Source: Bacillota bacterium
Lineage (GTDB): Bacteria > Bacillota_A > Clostridia > Lachnospirales > Lachnospiraceae
Assembly (NCBI GenBank): GCA_023407175.1
Contig: JAEYMU010000031.1
Span: 121,843-185,842, forward strand
Length of the DNA stretch: 64,000 nucleotides
Direction of reading: 5' to 3'
This document shows positions 36,032-45,071 of this stretch, piece by piece (the stretch's first letter is position 1; each line of letters starts with the position of its first letter). The notes below the pieces were generated by a model. The model ran no database searches. It worked only from the letters and a program-made list of their open reading frames with translations, and was not told the origin of the DNA. Position numbers and translations under genes: made by a program.

Positions 36032-37261
36032 GTGTTTAAATTTAGATCAAATAATGAACAAAACACAGAACAAACCATAGATAAAAGGGCTTTCCTATTC
36101 GGTCTTATGTCTGTGTTTCTTTGCGGAATAGGCTTCAGTATCATAACACCTGTTGTTCCATTCTTAGTGCAGCCTTATATCAGCAATCCGGGAGATCAAG
36201 CCATAGTTGTTACGCTGCTGACCTCTGTTTATGCCGTCTGTGTGTTTTTTGCGGCCCCTGGGCTCGGGGCTTTGAGTGACAGATATGGCCGTCGTCCGGT
36301 ACTTTTAGTATGTCTTTTGGGTTCCGCAATCGGGTACTTGGTTTTTGGCATAGGAGGAGCCCTATGGATCCTATTTGCCGGGCGTATAATAGACGGTATA
36401 ACAGGCGGAAGTATAAGCACTATCTTCGCATATTTTGCAGATATTACTCCCAGAGAACAGCGAACCAAATACTTTGGGTGGGTGAGTGCGGTTGCTGGTG
36501 CAGGCGCGGTCATTGGACCTACTCTAGGCGGATTACTTGCCAGGTTTGGTTATTCTGTACCCATGTATTTTGGAGCAATCATAACTTTATTGAATGTTGT
36601 TTATGGGATCTTATATATGCCTGAGAGCCTTGGCAAGAATAATAGGTTGAAGAAGGATGCCTTTGTAAGACTGAATCCATTTACACAGCTTGTAAGTGTA
36701 CTTTCTATAAAAAACTTAAAAAGGCTCCTTGTTTCAGCCTTCTTACTTTGGATACCCAACGGCTCCTTACAGGCAGTTTTTTCACAATTTACATTGGATA
36801 CTTTCAATTGGGGGCCTACACTAATCGGACTTATGTTTTCCATTATGGGAGTACAGGACATTATTTCACAAGGTTTTATCATGCCAAGGCTTTTGATAAA
36901 GCTTAGTGATGCTCGTATTGCCATTCTTGGAATGGTTTCGGAGATTATAGGCTACAGTCTTATTGCAGCATCGGCCTTGTTCTCCTTCTATCCTCTTCTC
37001 ATCGCCGGAATGTTTATATTTGGTTTTGGTGATTCAATCTTCGGACCCTCCTTCAATGGGATGGTCTCCAAGTCTGTCGATTCCAGTGAGCAAGGAAGGA
37101 TTCAGGGAGGCAGCCAATCGATTCAATCTTTAGCAAGAATAATTGGGCCTGTCGTTGGAGGTCAAATCTATGTATCCCTTGGTCATGCCGCACCCGCTTT
37201 TATGGGTATAATTCTGATCGCAGCGGCAATACCGGTTTTGCATAAGGGCACACATTTTTAA
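36032..37261 (+). CDS. MFS multidrug efflux transporter
   Basis: 409 residues, 12 predicted membrane helices. The MFS loop 2-3 motif is GALSDRYGRRPVLL, and the drug/H+ antiporter motif C-like segment is VAGAGAVIGPTLGG. It resembles TetA/BmrA-type exporters and lies 180 bases after the MarR gene. GTG start after AAAGGGAG. Expression is probably derepressed when MarR binds a drug-like ligand. The substrate cannot be read from sequence. Confidence 0.88.
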   Translation: MFKFRSNNEQNTEQTIDKRAFLFGLMSVFLCGIGFSIITPVVPFLVQPYISNPGDQAIVVTLLTSVYAVCVFFAAPGLGALSDRYGRRPVLLVCLLGSAIGYLVFGIGGALWILFAGRIIDGITGGSISTIFAYFADITPREQRTKYFGWVSAVAGAGAVIGPTLGGLLARFGYSVPMYFGAIITLLNVVYGILYMPESLGKNNRLKKDAFVRLNPFTQLVSVLSIKNLKRLLVSAFLLWIPNGSLQAVFSQFTLDTFNWGPTLIGLMFSIMGVQDIISQGFIMPRLLIKLSDARIAILGMVSEIIGYSLIAASALFSFYPLLIAGMFIFGFGDSIFGPSFNGMVSKSVDSSEQGRIQGGSQSIQSLARIIGPVVGGQIYVSLGHAAPAFMGIILIAAAIPVLHKGTHF

Positions 37262-37279
37262 TACTCCGCCGAAAACTAA

Positions 37280-37303
37280 AGCGCATCAGCAAGCCGATGC
37301 GCT
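37280..37303. terminator. Hairpin after MFS gene
   Basis: Stem AGCGCATC/GATGCGCT with an 8-base loop; followed by a pyrimidine tract (CTCTCT) rather than a T-run. Confidence 0.55.
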
Positions 37304-37347
37304 CTCTCTATCATATGAACTTTCCGTTAGGATACTGCCTTATTTGA

Positions 37348-37836
37348 TTAGTATTCCTCGTTTCTTCTTCCGAATTCAGGTGAATCAATCCACCATTCCG
37401 CATTATACAACAGGCGGCTTAGCTCTTCAAAGGCCTCCAGGTGATTTTTCTCCTGTCCGATCAAATATTCAAATAGCTTCTTATCCTCCTCATCCGTCGC
37501 CTCAGATAAAAATTTCTGATATAAATCGATACTCTGCTTTTCCATATCAGAGGCCACTCTGTAAAAATCCAGCTGGCTGGGGGCTTTTGTTCCTTCCACT
37601 TCAATATCCTTTAAATCAGCGAATACATTCTTGGCTCTGGTGCTAAAATCCGACTCTGTCAGCTGGTAAACAGATTTGTTTTTCTTGCTTTCCAGAAGCT
37701 TCGCATGTGCATTTTCTTCGTCAGCCAATAAATTGCACACCGTATGCAGTGCATTGTCTTTATAGATTTGGGCCTGCTCTCTGTAATACTTTTCTCCATC
37801 CTGCTCCATTTTGATCGCATAATCCAGTGAATTCAT
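37348..37836 (-). CDS. Rubrerythrin-like diiron protein without rubredoxin domain
   Basis: 162 residues forming a four-helix ferritin-like bundle. Likely diiron ligands lie in KMEQDGEKYYRE, DEENAHAKLLE, SDMEKQSIDLYQ and GQEKNHLEAFEE, that is two E-x2-H-type pairs. The C-terminal rubredoxin zinc/iron module of true rubrerythrin is missing, so it is either a peroxide-scavenging erythrin fed by a separate electron donor or an iron-handling protein. AAGGAGG precedes the ATG. A Fur/PerR-like box overlaps its promoter, supporting an iron or peroxide link. Confidence 0.82.
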   Translation of the reverse strand: MNSLDYAIKMEQDGEKYYREQAQIYKDNALHTVCNLLADEENAHAKLLESKKNKSVYQLTESDFSTRAKNVFADLKDIEVEGTKAPSQLDFYRVASDMEKQSIDLYQKFLSEATDEEDKKLFEYLIGQEKNHLEAFEELSRLLYNAEWWIDSPEFGRRNEEY

Positions 37837-37892
37837 TTTTATATCCTCCTTTTATCCGGTTTTGTTCCTGCTGCCTTTTATTGCATAGCTTA

Positions 37893-37937
37893 TTTATAAC
37901 ATAAAGTAATAACAAATTCAATAATCATTCTCATTAT
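37893..37937 (-). promoter_or_regulatory. Promoter with overlapping Fur/PerR-like box
   Basis: Minus strand TTGAAT (37916-37921) and TATAAA (37893-37898), 17-base spacer. The palindrome-like ATAATCATTCTCATTAT at 37921-37937 matches the Fur-box core ATAATGATTATCATTAT in 15 of 17 positions and touches the -35. Confidence 0.6.
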
Positions 37938-37966
37938 TGTTTGATATTAGATTAAATTCACATGTT

Positions 37967-37998
37967 ACAGTTCAGCCTTACGGGGAAGGCCGAACTGT
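37967..37998. terminator. Hairpin of unknown role
   Basis: Stem ACAGTTCAGCCTT / AAGGCCGAACTGT with one mismatch and a short loop, upstream of the LRR gene. No T-run; possibly part of a leader. Confidence 0.4.
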
Positions 37999-38124
37999 AA
38001 CAAGGTATAAAAAGTACTGTAGTTTGTCTCCTTGTATTACCTTGTTATGCCTAATGTCTCTGTGATATAATTGATTATAAAAAATTTAACATTTTTATAA
38101 TTTAGTAGAAGGGATGTATAAATT

Positions 38125-39249
38125 ATGAAAAAAATCTATCTTATGTTCCTGTCAGTCATCTTTGTATTTGCAGTATTTTTAGGCTTTGCTCCCAGCACTG
38201 CTACATACGCCGATACCGACTTTCATGCCTATCTGGGTATCCAGACCAACACAAAGCTCTGGATTTTCCGTAACGCATATGATGACAGCAGTTACGGCTT
38301 CGGTACGGATGCCTTTAGCGGGCTCCACTCCGTCAGCGGCACTAAACTAACCTCTTATGCAGGCACCTTTACGGATGCCAGCCTTACCAAGGATGGAACC
38401 TATACAGTAACTCTTGACAAGCCTGACTTCCAGAGCGAAACTACCATGTCGCAATTATATGTATCCACGGATATTCCCATGTACGACAGCATCAAGGTAA
38501 CGAATGTTATTGTTACAATTGACGGTAAAGCCATCTATACCTTTAAGAAAGGAATCCTGAACCCTGAAAGCTATACCTATGTCCAGATCATGTGCCTAAA
38601 CATATGGAATGATGATGTAAAAGCCTTATTCTCCTCTGCCCTTCCTTTTACCAAATGTGAAATTACCTTTACCATCAGCGGTTTGGAGAAAGCGGCAGCC
38701 GCCAAGGAAGCGGTTAAGGACTTTGCCATTAAAATGTCCAAGGATCACGCAATCATCACCGGCTATACCGGTTCCGCAACCTCTGTGACCCTTCCCTCCA
38801 CCGCCTATGGCAAGGCAGTTACAGAAATCGGCAAATATGCCTTCTCCGGCACCAAGCTGACCTCTGTCACTATTCCAAAAAGTATTACTACCATAGGAAA
38901 CGGTGCCTTTGCCTCCTGTACCAGCTTAAAGAAATTCACTGTGGAAAAGGGCAATGCAAGTTTTGTTGTGAAGGACGGCGTTCTCTTTAGTAAGGATTTA
39001 AAAACTCTGGTTCAATATCCCGCCGGCAATACCGCCAAGTCCTACACCGTTCCCTCCAGTGTGACTAAAATCCAGGCAGGAGCCTTTGAGGGCTGTACCA
39101 AATTAACCAAGGTAACCATCTCGAATAAGGTTACCAGTATCGGCAAGGATGCCTTTAAGGGCGATACCAAGCTGACGATCTATGCTCCCTCCGGTTCGGT
39201 TGCCTACAAATATGCCACGGATAATAAGATTAAAGTGAAAAAGAGTTGA
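38125..39249 (+). CDS. Secreted BspA-type leucine-rich repeat protein
   Basis: 374 residues. A signal peptide (MKKIYLMFLSVIFVFAVFLG, cleavage near residue 30 after ATYA) precedes a beta-rich N-terminal domain (~30-190). From ~200 come BspA/TpLRR (LRR_5) units: IGKYAFSGTKLTSVTIPKSI, IGNGAFASCTSLKKF, IQAGAFEGCTKLTKVTI, IGKDAFKGDTKLTIY. Such repeats mediate adhesion or binding at the cell surface. No LPxTG or membrane anchor is seen, so it is secreted or wall-associated by other means. Single gene with its own terminator. Confidence 0.9.
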   Translation: MKKIYLMFLSVIFVFAVFLGFAPSTATYADTDFHAYLGIQTNTKLWIFRNAYDDSSYGFGTDAFSGLHSVSGTKLTSYAGTFTDASLTKDGTYTVTLDKPDFQSETTMSQLYVSTDIPMYDSIKVTNVIVTIDGKAIYTFKKGILNPESYTYVQIMCLNIWNDDVKALFSSALPFTKCEITFTISGLEKAAAAKEAVKDFAIKMSKDHAIITGYTGSATSVTLPSTAYGKAVTEIGKYAFSGTKLTSVTIPKSITTIGNGAFASCTSLKKFTVEKGNASFVVKDGVLFSKDLKTLVQYPAGNTAKSYTVPSSVTKIQAGAFEGCTKLTKVTISNKVTSIGKDAFKGDTKLTIYAPSGSVAYKYATDNKIKVKKS

Positions 39250-39285
39250 TTTTGCTTTTATAGCCTATCCATAAGCTTATTTATA

Positions 39286-39331
39286 AAAAACACCTGTGGT
39301 ATCAATCCTTCCTGTACCACAGGTGTTTTTA
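39286..39331. terminator. Bidirectional rho-independent terminator
   Basis: Stem AAAACACCTGTGGTA/TACCACAGGTGTTTT with T-runs on both strands, between the convergent LRR and sugar-binding genes. Confidence 0.85.
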
Positions 39332-39382
39332 TGTTTTATTAATGAATTGGCCATTGGATCAGTGATTATACCGCATAACGCT

Positions 39383-40369
39383 TTACCGGCTTTCGGCTTT
39401 CAGCTCAGAAAAGCCTGTGTCTATATAACCCGGACCCGTGTCCTTGCCCAGTATGGCGGCAATTGCCTCGGACATCCCCAGATAACCCATAGAATACGGA
39501 TTCTGGATTATGACATTTTTCAGACTTCCCTCATTAAATAACTGAACTGTTACATCAGATTTATCAATACCAATTCCTACTATCCGGTCTTTATCCTCCT
39601 GAATGGCAAAACCAACTCCCTCACTGGTACCTTCATTTGTACCAAACAATCCTACCAGATCCAGATTCTCCCGAATCAATGTTGCTGCTGCTCTTTTTGC
39701 AGCTTCGGTCTCTCCGCTTGTAACTACTGTATCAAGCAGTTTAAATTTTCCGTCTTCCTTTATTATCTCCCGGAAACCGTCATCTCGCAGTACTGCATTT
39801 TGCTTTCCTTCCACGGTTACAACCCCAATACTCCCGCTGCCTATCCCCTTCTTTTCCAATTCACGGAGCATGCTTCTTCCCGCAGCCTTTCCGGCCTCAT
39901 AATTATCCGTAGCTAAGGTAACAATTGCTTCTTCATTTGCCGGAGCATCCACATAGATTATTTTAACCCCTCTTGCCTTGGCATCCTCAACAACCCCCGA
40001 TATTCTCCTGGGATTATCCGCTGCAATTAGTATGGCACTGGCACCCTTATCAACGGCTTCATTTATCTTTTCAATCTGGCTATCCGGAGCCCTGTCGGTG
40101 GGAATACTCCAGATATAATTAACCCCGGAAATCTCTGCCATGTCAGCCGCTCCCTGATTTATATACTCCCAATATTTGTATTTTTCGCCGGTGGTAATTA
40201 AATAGACTGTATCGTATTTTATCAGTGATATTACGCTCTGTCCTGTTTTCTTTATATTACTCTGGTACCAAAGGGCGAACAAAACGAATGCAAGAAGTAT
40301 TACAAGTATATCAATCGCAGCTTTTTTATATTTTATCCTTTCCAGCTTTTTCATTATATTTAATGCCAA
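39383..40369 (-). CDS. Membrane-anchored sugar-binding protein (Peripla_BP_4 / RbsB-like)
   Basis: About 328 residues. An N-terminal membrane helix (AAIDILVILLAFVLFALWYQ) anchors a type 1 periplasmic-binding fold typical of ribose/galactose-like ligands (INEAVDKGASAILIAADNP, LFGTNEGTSEGVGFAI). The TTG at 40369 is chosen: AAAGGA lies 9 bases upstream and a minus-strand TATAAT at 40409-40414 places the transcription start just before it. An ATG at 40354 is the alternative. No permease or ATPase adjoins it. It may serve a remote importer or present sugar signals to a kinase; the gene upstream is decayed, so its original partner may be lost. Confidence 0.72.
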   Translation of the reverse strand: MALNIMKKLERIKYKKAAIDILVILLAFVLFALWYQSNIKKTGQSVISLIKYDTVYLITTGEKYKYWEYINQGAADMAEISGVNYIWSIPTDRAPDSQIEKINEAVDKGASAILIAADNPRRISGVVEDAKARGVKIIYVDAPANEEAIVTLATDNYEAGKAAGRSMLRELEKKGIGSGSIGVVTVEGKQNAVLRDDGFREIIKEDGKFKLLDTVVTSGETEAAKRAAATLIRENLDLVGLFGTNEGTSEGVGFAIQEDKDRIVGIGIDKSDVTVQLFNEGSLKNVIIQNPYSMGYLGMSEAIAAILGKDTGPGYIDTGFSELKAESR

Positions 40370-40447
40370 TTCAAACCGTCCTTTGATAAAACCATACTGT
40401 TTTGATATATTATATTCTTGTCTTATGAAAATCAGTTCCTTTAGCAA

Positions 40448-41000
40448 AAAATCTTTCCATATTTACTGAACACTTATGCCGATCAACGTGCCAATCAAAA
40501 GGGATAACGAAAGAGACCGGCAATATACATAAAACGGTAAATGCAGATGCTTCGGTGATTCCGACAATGACCGCAGCACCTGCTCCGCCTTTACTTGGTT
40601 TTTCTTACGCCGTTTTCATCCACCTTGTAGCTGCCGATCTTTGTGCTCTTGGCAAGAGAGCCGTCGGCATAATAGCCACAAAAAGGAACAGCCGCAATAC
40701 GGTGTTTGCATAGGCGGGATAGGGTAAATACCTTGAAAAAATCAAGCTGAGTATCGTCACGATAAAGCTTACGTTTATCACCGTGATGTAAGAGAACAGC
40801 CACTGCATAAAGCTGTCGCGAAAAAAAGGCCGGAAACAGGCATTTCTTTTTCTTATCATTTCTTTACGATGATTGCTATTATGTATTCATATTTTTTTAT
40901 GACCCTAAATGCAGCAGCATGATAAGACCGATGATAAAAAGTACAAAACCGATTGCCGCACCAATCAGCAATTCATGATCTGCTGCGGCCTCCCAAGGTT
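40448..41000 (-). other. Degraded coding region
   Basis: No intact gene. Minus-strand reading frames carry short protein-like stretches: GAAVIVGITEASAFTVL near 40500-40580, a membrane stretch near 40620-40860, and LLIGAAIGFVLFIIGLIMLL near 40905-40965. It looks like the remains of at least one membrane-protein gene. Confidence 0.45.
40591..40859 (-). pseudogene. Remnant of a membrane sensor-like protein, frameshifted
   Basis: One frame (from 40859) reads FRDSFMQWLFSYITVINVSF and YPAYANTVLRLFLF, like the N-terminal membrane part of clostridial sensor kinases. A second frame continues as GYYADGSLAKSTKIGSYKV to a stop at 40591. The switch of frame within ~60 bases and missing downstream domains indicate a decayed gene. 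The family assignment is tentative. Confidence 0.4.
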
Positions 41001-44000
41001 CTATTTAATTGCCGTGAATGTATTTTCTTTCAGCAGCTTCTTATTATGTAACGATAGCAGCTTCTTATATTCATCCAGCTTAGTCCCCGGCAGATAGAAT
41101 ACAGCACCTTTGACATTATAAAACCAATGCTCTCCATTGGCCTGCTTCAGCCGCAAGGACCTGATCGTGACAGTCTCAAGCGCAGTACACTGGCAGAAGC
41201 AATGATTTTCCAGCGTTGTCAACCCTGTTCCGATGCTTATCGTCTTAAGAGCGGAACAGCCATAGAATGCCGATTTGCCGATCGTAGTCACGGCATCTTT
41301 GATCACTAATTTTTTTATGCCGGTACAGTACTTAAATGCATAATCACCTATCTTCGTTACATTCTTACCGATGCTTACCGATGTGATCCGGCTGTCCTTG
41401 TAAAATGCTTTCTTTTGGATGGCGGTAACGGTATAGGTAATTCCATTAAAATCTACCGTCGGAGCAATTACCACCTTTTTCGCATTTTTGCCCTTTGCGA
41501 AGCCTTCGACGGTTACCCGTGGTCCTTTGCCCGATTTTGTAACCTGATAGATGTACAAGCCATCGGTAAAGGTTTTTCCCTTTTCCAATACCGTATTATT
41601 CACCAATCCATTGTCAGCGGCTTCATTTCCGCTCAGCTTCTCGTTATAAACGATCGCATAGGTGGAAAACAAATTCGTAGGCACCGTGATGGTATCCGGA
41701 TCCTGATCGGTGTCCTCAAGAAGCTTTGTCTCATTGTTATGTTCTCTGATGATCTGATAATTACTATTTCCTCGCAGGTTCGTCGGTATTTGCACACATA
41801 CGGAAATATCCTCTTTGGTCTCACTAACAATCACCGGTTCTTTGTTTCCAATCTGCTTCGTCAATGTAATATCTACATAACCACCCACATTTTTGCCCAG
41901 CTCTGCAACGGTTTTCTCAATATTTGAGGTAACAGCAGCTTCCGGATTAATATCCTTGAGCGTCAGCTTGATGATAATTTCCTCATTGGACTCTAATTCC
42001 TGTGATGTTACGATCAGTGCAAGTCCTTTACGATCCGCAATTTTTACCTCTACATTCTCCGCATTATTTTCAATTACCACCGTAACATTTTCCAGATTTT
42101 CGATTGCCTGGCTGAGTTCTGACAGAGAGGCCGGATCTATTTGGCTCAGCTCCTCCTCATTCAGGGCTTCAACTCTCTCCAATGCAGCTATAATGCTGGT
42201 TTTATCAGAATCTTTCATTTGATCAATTGCATTCTCGGTCTGGGTAACCTTATCTTCCGATGTTGAGGTTGGTGTTGATACTGGCGGTGCTGGTGTTGGC
42301 GTTGCTACTGTTAAATTTCCGGCACCATCCGATACATTCTTTCCGTTGACGGTTACGCTTCCGCTGCCAAGTGTTTGACCGTTTTTAGTGACTGTAATGG
42401 TATAGCTTCCGTTTGGTACATTTTCAATACTGTAATTCCCGTTGCTGTCCGTTGTCCCGGTAAAGGTGATCGCAGCATCGGCTGTGTTCACCAATACAAT
42501 TGTCGCTCCGCTTACCGCGTTATTATTACTGTCTTTAATGACACCTGCTACCGTATAGGTTGCAGCCGGTGCGGCTGCATTCACCAAGCCGGCAATCGCA
42601 TTATTGATTGCCGTTGTCTTAGTAAGCACTTCCGCATTCGTTGCTTCAGGGAGTGCCAGCGCGTCCGTAAGTACGTTCCAGCTTGCTATGGTGTAATCTG
42701 CTTCTGTTTTTTTACCTGCTGCCTCTTTGGCCGCATCAAGAGCGGCTTTGTTTGCCGCAATATCAGGATCAGGGGCAACATTCACCGTCATGGTCAGGCT
42801 CTTGCTGTCGCTTTCGCTTCCCTTGGAGAGGTCAACATCATAATTTCCGGTACTGCTGTTGTTAGTAACGGTTGCGGTTACTCCTGCGGCATCCCCGGTG
42901 AGCAAAGCGTTCACATAGGCATGCACAGCGGCTGTTTTATCTTCCTGTGATGCACCGAAAGCCACATTGACACTTCCGTCAACCAGAGCGGTTTTTGCGG
43001 CGGCGACTGCCTGTGCATCGGTAACGCTGGTATAACCGGTTGCTGTGATCCCAATGCTTTTCTCCTCGGTTGTCTCGCTTTGACTGTCTTTGGATACCGT
43101 AACGGTAAAGGTATAGCTGCCGTTTGTACCGCCGGGATTTTCGGAAGTTCCCGCAATCGGTGCGGTGTAGGCAACCTTGTTTATCGTAATTGTAATGCTG
43201 CCGTTATTGACTGCCGTTACCGCAGTATTTTTCAATGCCGATTCAATAGCGTCCTCATCCGTTGCAGCAGCTTGGGTTATGTCAGCATAGCTTGCACTTT
43301 GCACGGCTGTTTTTATGTCAGCAATGCTTGCAGCGCCCGTAATCCCACTAGAAAGGCTATAAAAACTCACCTCTGTTTTATCGCTCGCATAGCTGCTGTC
43401 CATACCTCCGGTGTAATTTGAAAATTCTACAAAATATCCTTTAATATCTGAATTGCGGTTGTTGGCATTTTGATCATTCCATTTTCTCTCCGTCCTACCC
43501 GCTTCTATATAATTTACCTGCATACATTCTTCTCCGCCTACAGGGGAATAGTTATTAGGTTCACCGGTTTGCCAGTTGATGTATGCGCCGTTATGTCCGG
43601 AGCTTCCGGAACTGATAGAATTATAGTAAATTGTTCCCTTTTCAGGGCCGCAGGCCCAATAAAAATAATTAACATTTTTTGTTCTGTCCAGCGTGTAGGT
43701 CGCTTCATCATTTATGAGTGCGGAGGCTGCGGTTCTAAGTCTTGTTCCGCCTGTCCATGCCCCGGTTGTCGAAATGTTGGTCAGCAAGGCATCCTCCTGC
43801 TGTGAGGTTATCGTAGCCAAATAGCCGGTCATACCCATATATGTATAGCCTTTAGCCGAATTATAGGAATCACTCCAGAGCGCTCCCGCCGAACTGACAT
43901 AGATATAGTAGTGGTCTTTACCGTCCGGATGGGCGAACTTGGTTATTTTTGCACCGTTTGGCAGCACCGTTTTGTTGGCGTCCACCGTCACCGAAATTTC

Positions 44001-44378
44001 CGCATTCGTGACATAGTTGAATACAACACCGCGGATAAATGCCTGCGACTGAACCGAGGTAATGCCCGCAGCAAAAGTATAGGTATAGACTCTGGTGGTT
44101 CCATCAATACTTTCAAGCTTTGACGAAGCCGCCGGCGTAGTCGGCACAGAAGCAATCGTAGTGCTTTGGGTTGCCGTAAATGTTATTGAGGTTATGCTGT
44201 CGTTATTGGATACCTCCGCATTTACAAAACTGTATTTTGTGACCGGATTATCGGCGGCCATCGGTTTGTTTAGCGTTACGGCTATGCTCGTCGCCGCGCT
44301 TGCCGTCATTGCAGACGCCGGTGCCGTTGCCAGTGTGACGCAAAACGCTAAAAACAAAGCTAAAATCCTCTTTTTCAT
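41001..44378 (-). CDS. Large secreted protein with C-type lectin, FIVAR, carboxypeptidase-like and LRR domains
   Basis: 1125 residues. Signal peptide (MKKRILALFLAFCVTLATAP, cleavage near 28). A C-type lectin-like domain lies at ~135-325, with the long-loop elements NWQTGEPNNYSPVGGEECMQ and ERKWNDQNANN. Several DUF1533/Ig-like units follow, then a FIVAR helix bundle (~555-615), a carboxypeptidase-regulatory-like unit (~618-690, SNGNYSIENVPNGSYTITVT), a beta-rich stretch and BspA-type LRRs (~970-1110). No LPxTG. It probably binds glycans or host/biofilm surfaces. It overlaps a small Cys-rich gene by 4 bases, and a GHKL/LytTR pair adjoins the operon. Confidence 0.85.
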   Translation of the reverse strand: MKKRILALFLAFCVTLATAPASAMTASAATSIAVTLNKPMAADNPVTKYSFVNAEVSNNDSITSITFTATQSTTIASVPTTPAASSKLESIDGTTRVYTYTFAAGITSVQSQAFIRGVVFNYVTNAEISVTVDANKTVLPNGAKITKFAHPDGKDHYYIYVSSAGALWSDSYNSAKGYTYMGMTGYLATITSQQEDALLTNISTTGAWTGGTRLRTAASALINDEATYTLDRTKNVNYFYWACGPEKGTIYYNSISSGSSGHNGAYINWQTGEPNNYSPVGGEECMQVNYIEAGRTERKWNDQNANNRNSDIKGYFVEFSNYTGGMDSSYASDKTEVSFYSLSSGITGAASIADIKTAVQSASYADITQAAATDEDAIESALKNTAVTAVNNGSITITINKVAYTAPIAGTSENPGGTNGSYTFTVTVSKDSQSETTEEKSIGITATGYTSVTDAQAVAAAKTALVDGSVNVAFGASQEDKTAAVHAYVNALLTGDAAGVTATVTNNSSTGNYDVDLSKGSESDSKSLTMTVNVAPDPDIAANKAALDAAKEAAGKKTEADYTIASWNVLTDALALPEATNAEVLTKTTAINNAIAGLVNAAAPAATYTVAGVIKDSNNNAVSGATIVLVNTADAAITFTGTTDSNGNYSIENVPNGSYTITVTKNGQTLGSGSVTVNGKNVSDGAGNLTVATPTPAPPVSTPTSTSEDKVTQTENAIDQMKDSDKTSIIAALERVEALNEEELSQIDPASLSELSQAIENLENVTVVIENNAENVEVKIADRKGLALIVTSQELESNEEIIIKLTLKDINPEAAVTSNIEKTVAELGKNVGGYVDITLTKQIGNKEPVIVSETKEDISVCVQIPTNLRGNSNYQIIREHNNETKLLEDTDQDPDTITVPTNLFSTYAIVYNEKLSGNEAADNGLVNNTVLEKGKTFTDGLYIYQVTKSGKGPRVTVEGFAKGKNAKKVVIAPTVDFNGITYTVTAIQKKAFYKDSRITSVSIGKNVTKIGDYAFKYCTGIKKLVIKDAVTTIGKSAFYGCSALKTISIGTGLTTLENHCFCQCTALETVTIRSLRLKQANGEHWFYNVKGAVFYLPGTKLDEYKKLLSLHNKKLLKENTFTAIK

Positions 44379-44680
44379 ATTCGTTTCCCCATTCCTTCAT
44401 AAGTATTTTTTGTTTCCGGTTTTTGCGGCCATTCGCAGATACCCACATCCAAAGCTCGGGGCTTGTCCAAATGAAAATCGGCGTGGACGCAGAACCAGCA
44501 AGTCTGCTCCATGGCACCGCCCCCTGGCGTTAAAACAGATTGTTTTGCAGCTGGTAGTGACAACGCTATTCGGATAGGTATTTTGACCGTGTCGGCCTTC
44601 TTTGACAGTAGAAACGCCCCCAGAGCCACCGTGGATGACACCGTCAACTGTTGTTGCACGCTTAGCAGTCTCTTTTTCAT
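44375..44680 (-). CDS. Small Cys-rich protein, paralogue 2
   Basis: 101 residues. The C-terminal part has TCWFCVHADFHLDKPRALD and GICEWPQ, i.e. CxxC ... C, matching the next gene's CWYC ... GVC pattern. An internal ATG (about residue 57, after AGGGGGCGG) could give a 45-residue form holding just this module. The N-terminal part is weakly hydrophobic (VSSTVALGAFLLS). It overlaps both neighbours by 4 bases (ATGA), so it is translated with the lectin/LRR protein. A small metal-binding or redox module is plausible; not recognised. Confidence 0.62.
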   Translation of the reverse strand: MKKRLLSVQQQLTVSSTVALGAFLLSKKADTVKIPIRIALSLPAAKQSVLTPGGGAMEQTCWFCVHADFHLDKPRALDVGICEWPQKPETKNTYEGMGKRI

Positions 44681-44940
44681 GTTCCTTTGTCCTCCGTTTT
44701 TTGATAAAGGTCAGCGTTGGGTTTCTCGCTCACGTTTATCTTCAATCTGCATACGCCTTTTTGCGTGGGATGCTCGGTAAGAATGCTAAAATCCCCATAC
44801 CTGCAGTACCAGCACTCCCGGCTGGAAAAAAGCCGGCTTTCATCCTGTTCAAAAGCGTCGCAGCAGTCGCCGCGCGTGATTTCAAGCCTGCCGGTCGCCG
44901 TCTTTACCTCCCCGGTTTTGTCACGGGGGGTTCCTATCAT
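44677..44940 (-). CDS. Small Cys-rich protein, paralogue 1
   Basis: 87 residues from ATG 44940 (after AAGGAAGTG). Cysteines cluster in RGDCCDAFEQDESRLFSSRE and CWYCRYGDFS, then GVCRLKINV. The spacing of CWYC-x-YGDF ... GVC matches the paralogue downstream. No signal peptide or membrane helix. It opens the operon (paralogue 1, paralogue 2, lectin/LRR protein). Likely a small zinc-binding protein; its role in making or regulating the surface protein is unknown. Confidence 0.65.
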   Translation of the reverse strand: MIGTPRDKTGEVKTATGRLEITRGDCCDAFEQDESRLFSSRECWYCRYGDFSILTEHPTQKGVCRLKINVSEKPNADLYQKTEDKGT

Positions 44941-44982
44941 AAAAATCACTTCCTTCAAGCTAATTTCTCAGTATGATTATAC

Positions 44983-45013
44983 AAAAAAGCTGCGACCGAA
45001 AACCGGCCGCAGC
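44983..45013 (-). terminator. Rho-independent terminator of the kinase gene
   Basis: 10-bp stem GCTGCGGCCG/CGGTCGCAGC (one wobble), 4-base loop, then TTTTTT on the minus strand. A TATAAT for the next operon follows directly. Confidence 0.82.
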
Positions 45014-45071
45014 GTAATTGCAGGATATTTGGCGTAAATGTCGTAAGTTTGTCGCGTTTTAGGGTTTTATA

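Noticed and set aside
41001..44378. Diversity-generating retroelement target
   Set aside because: A C-type lectin fold is present, but no reverse transcriptase or template repeat was seen in the window and the lectin is not C-terminal.
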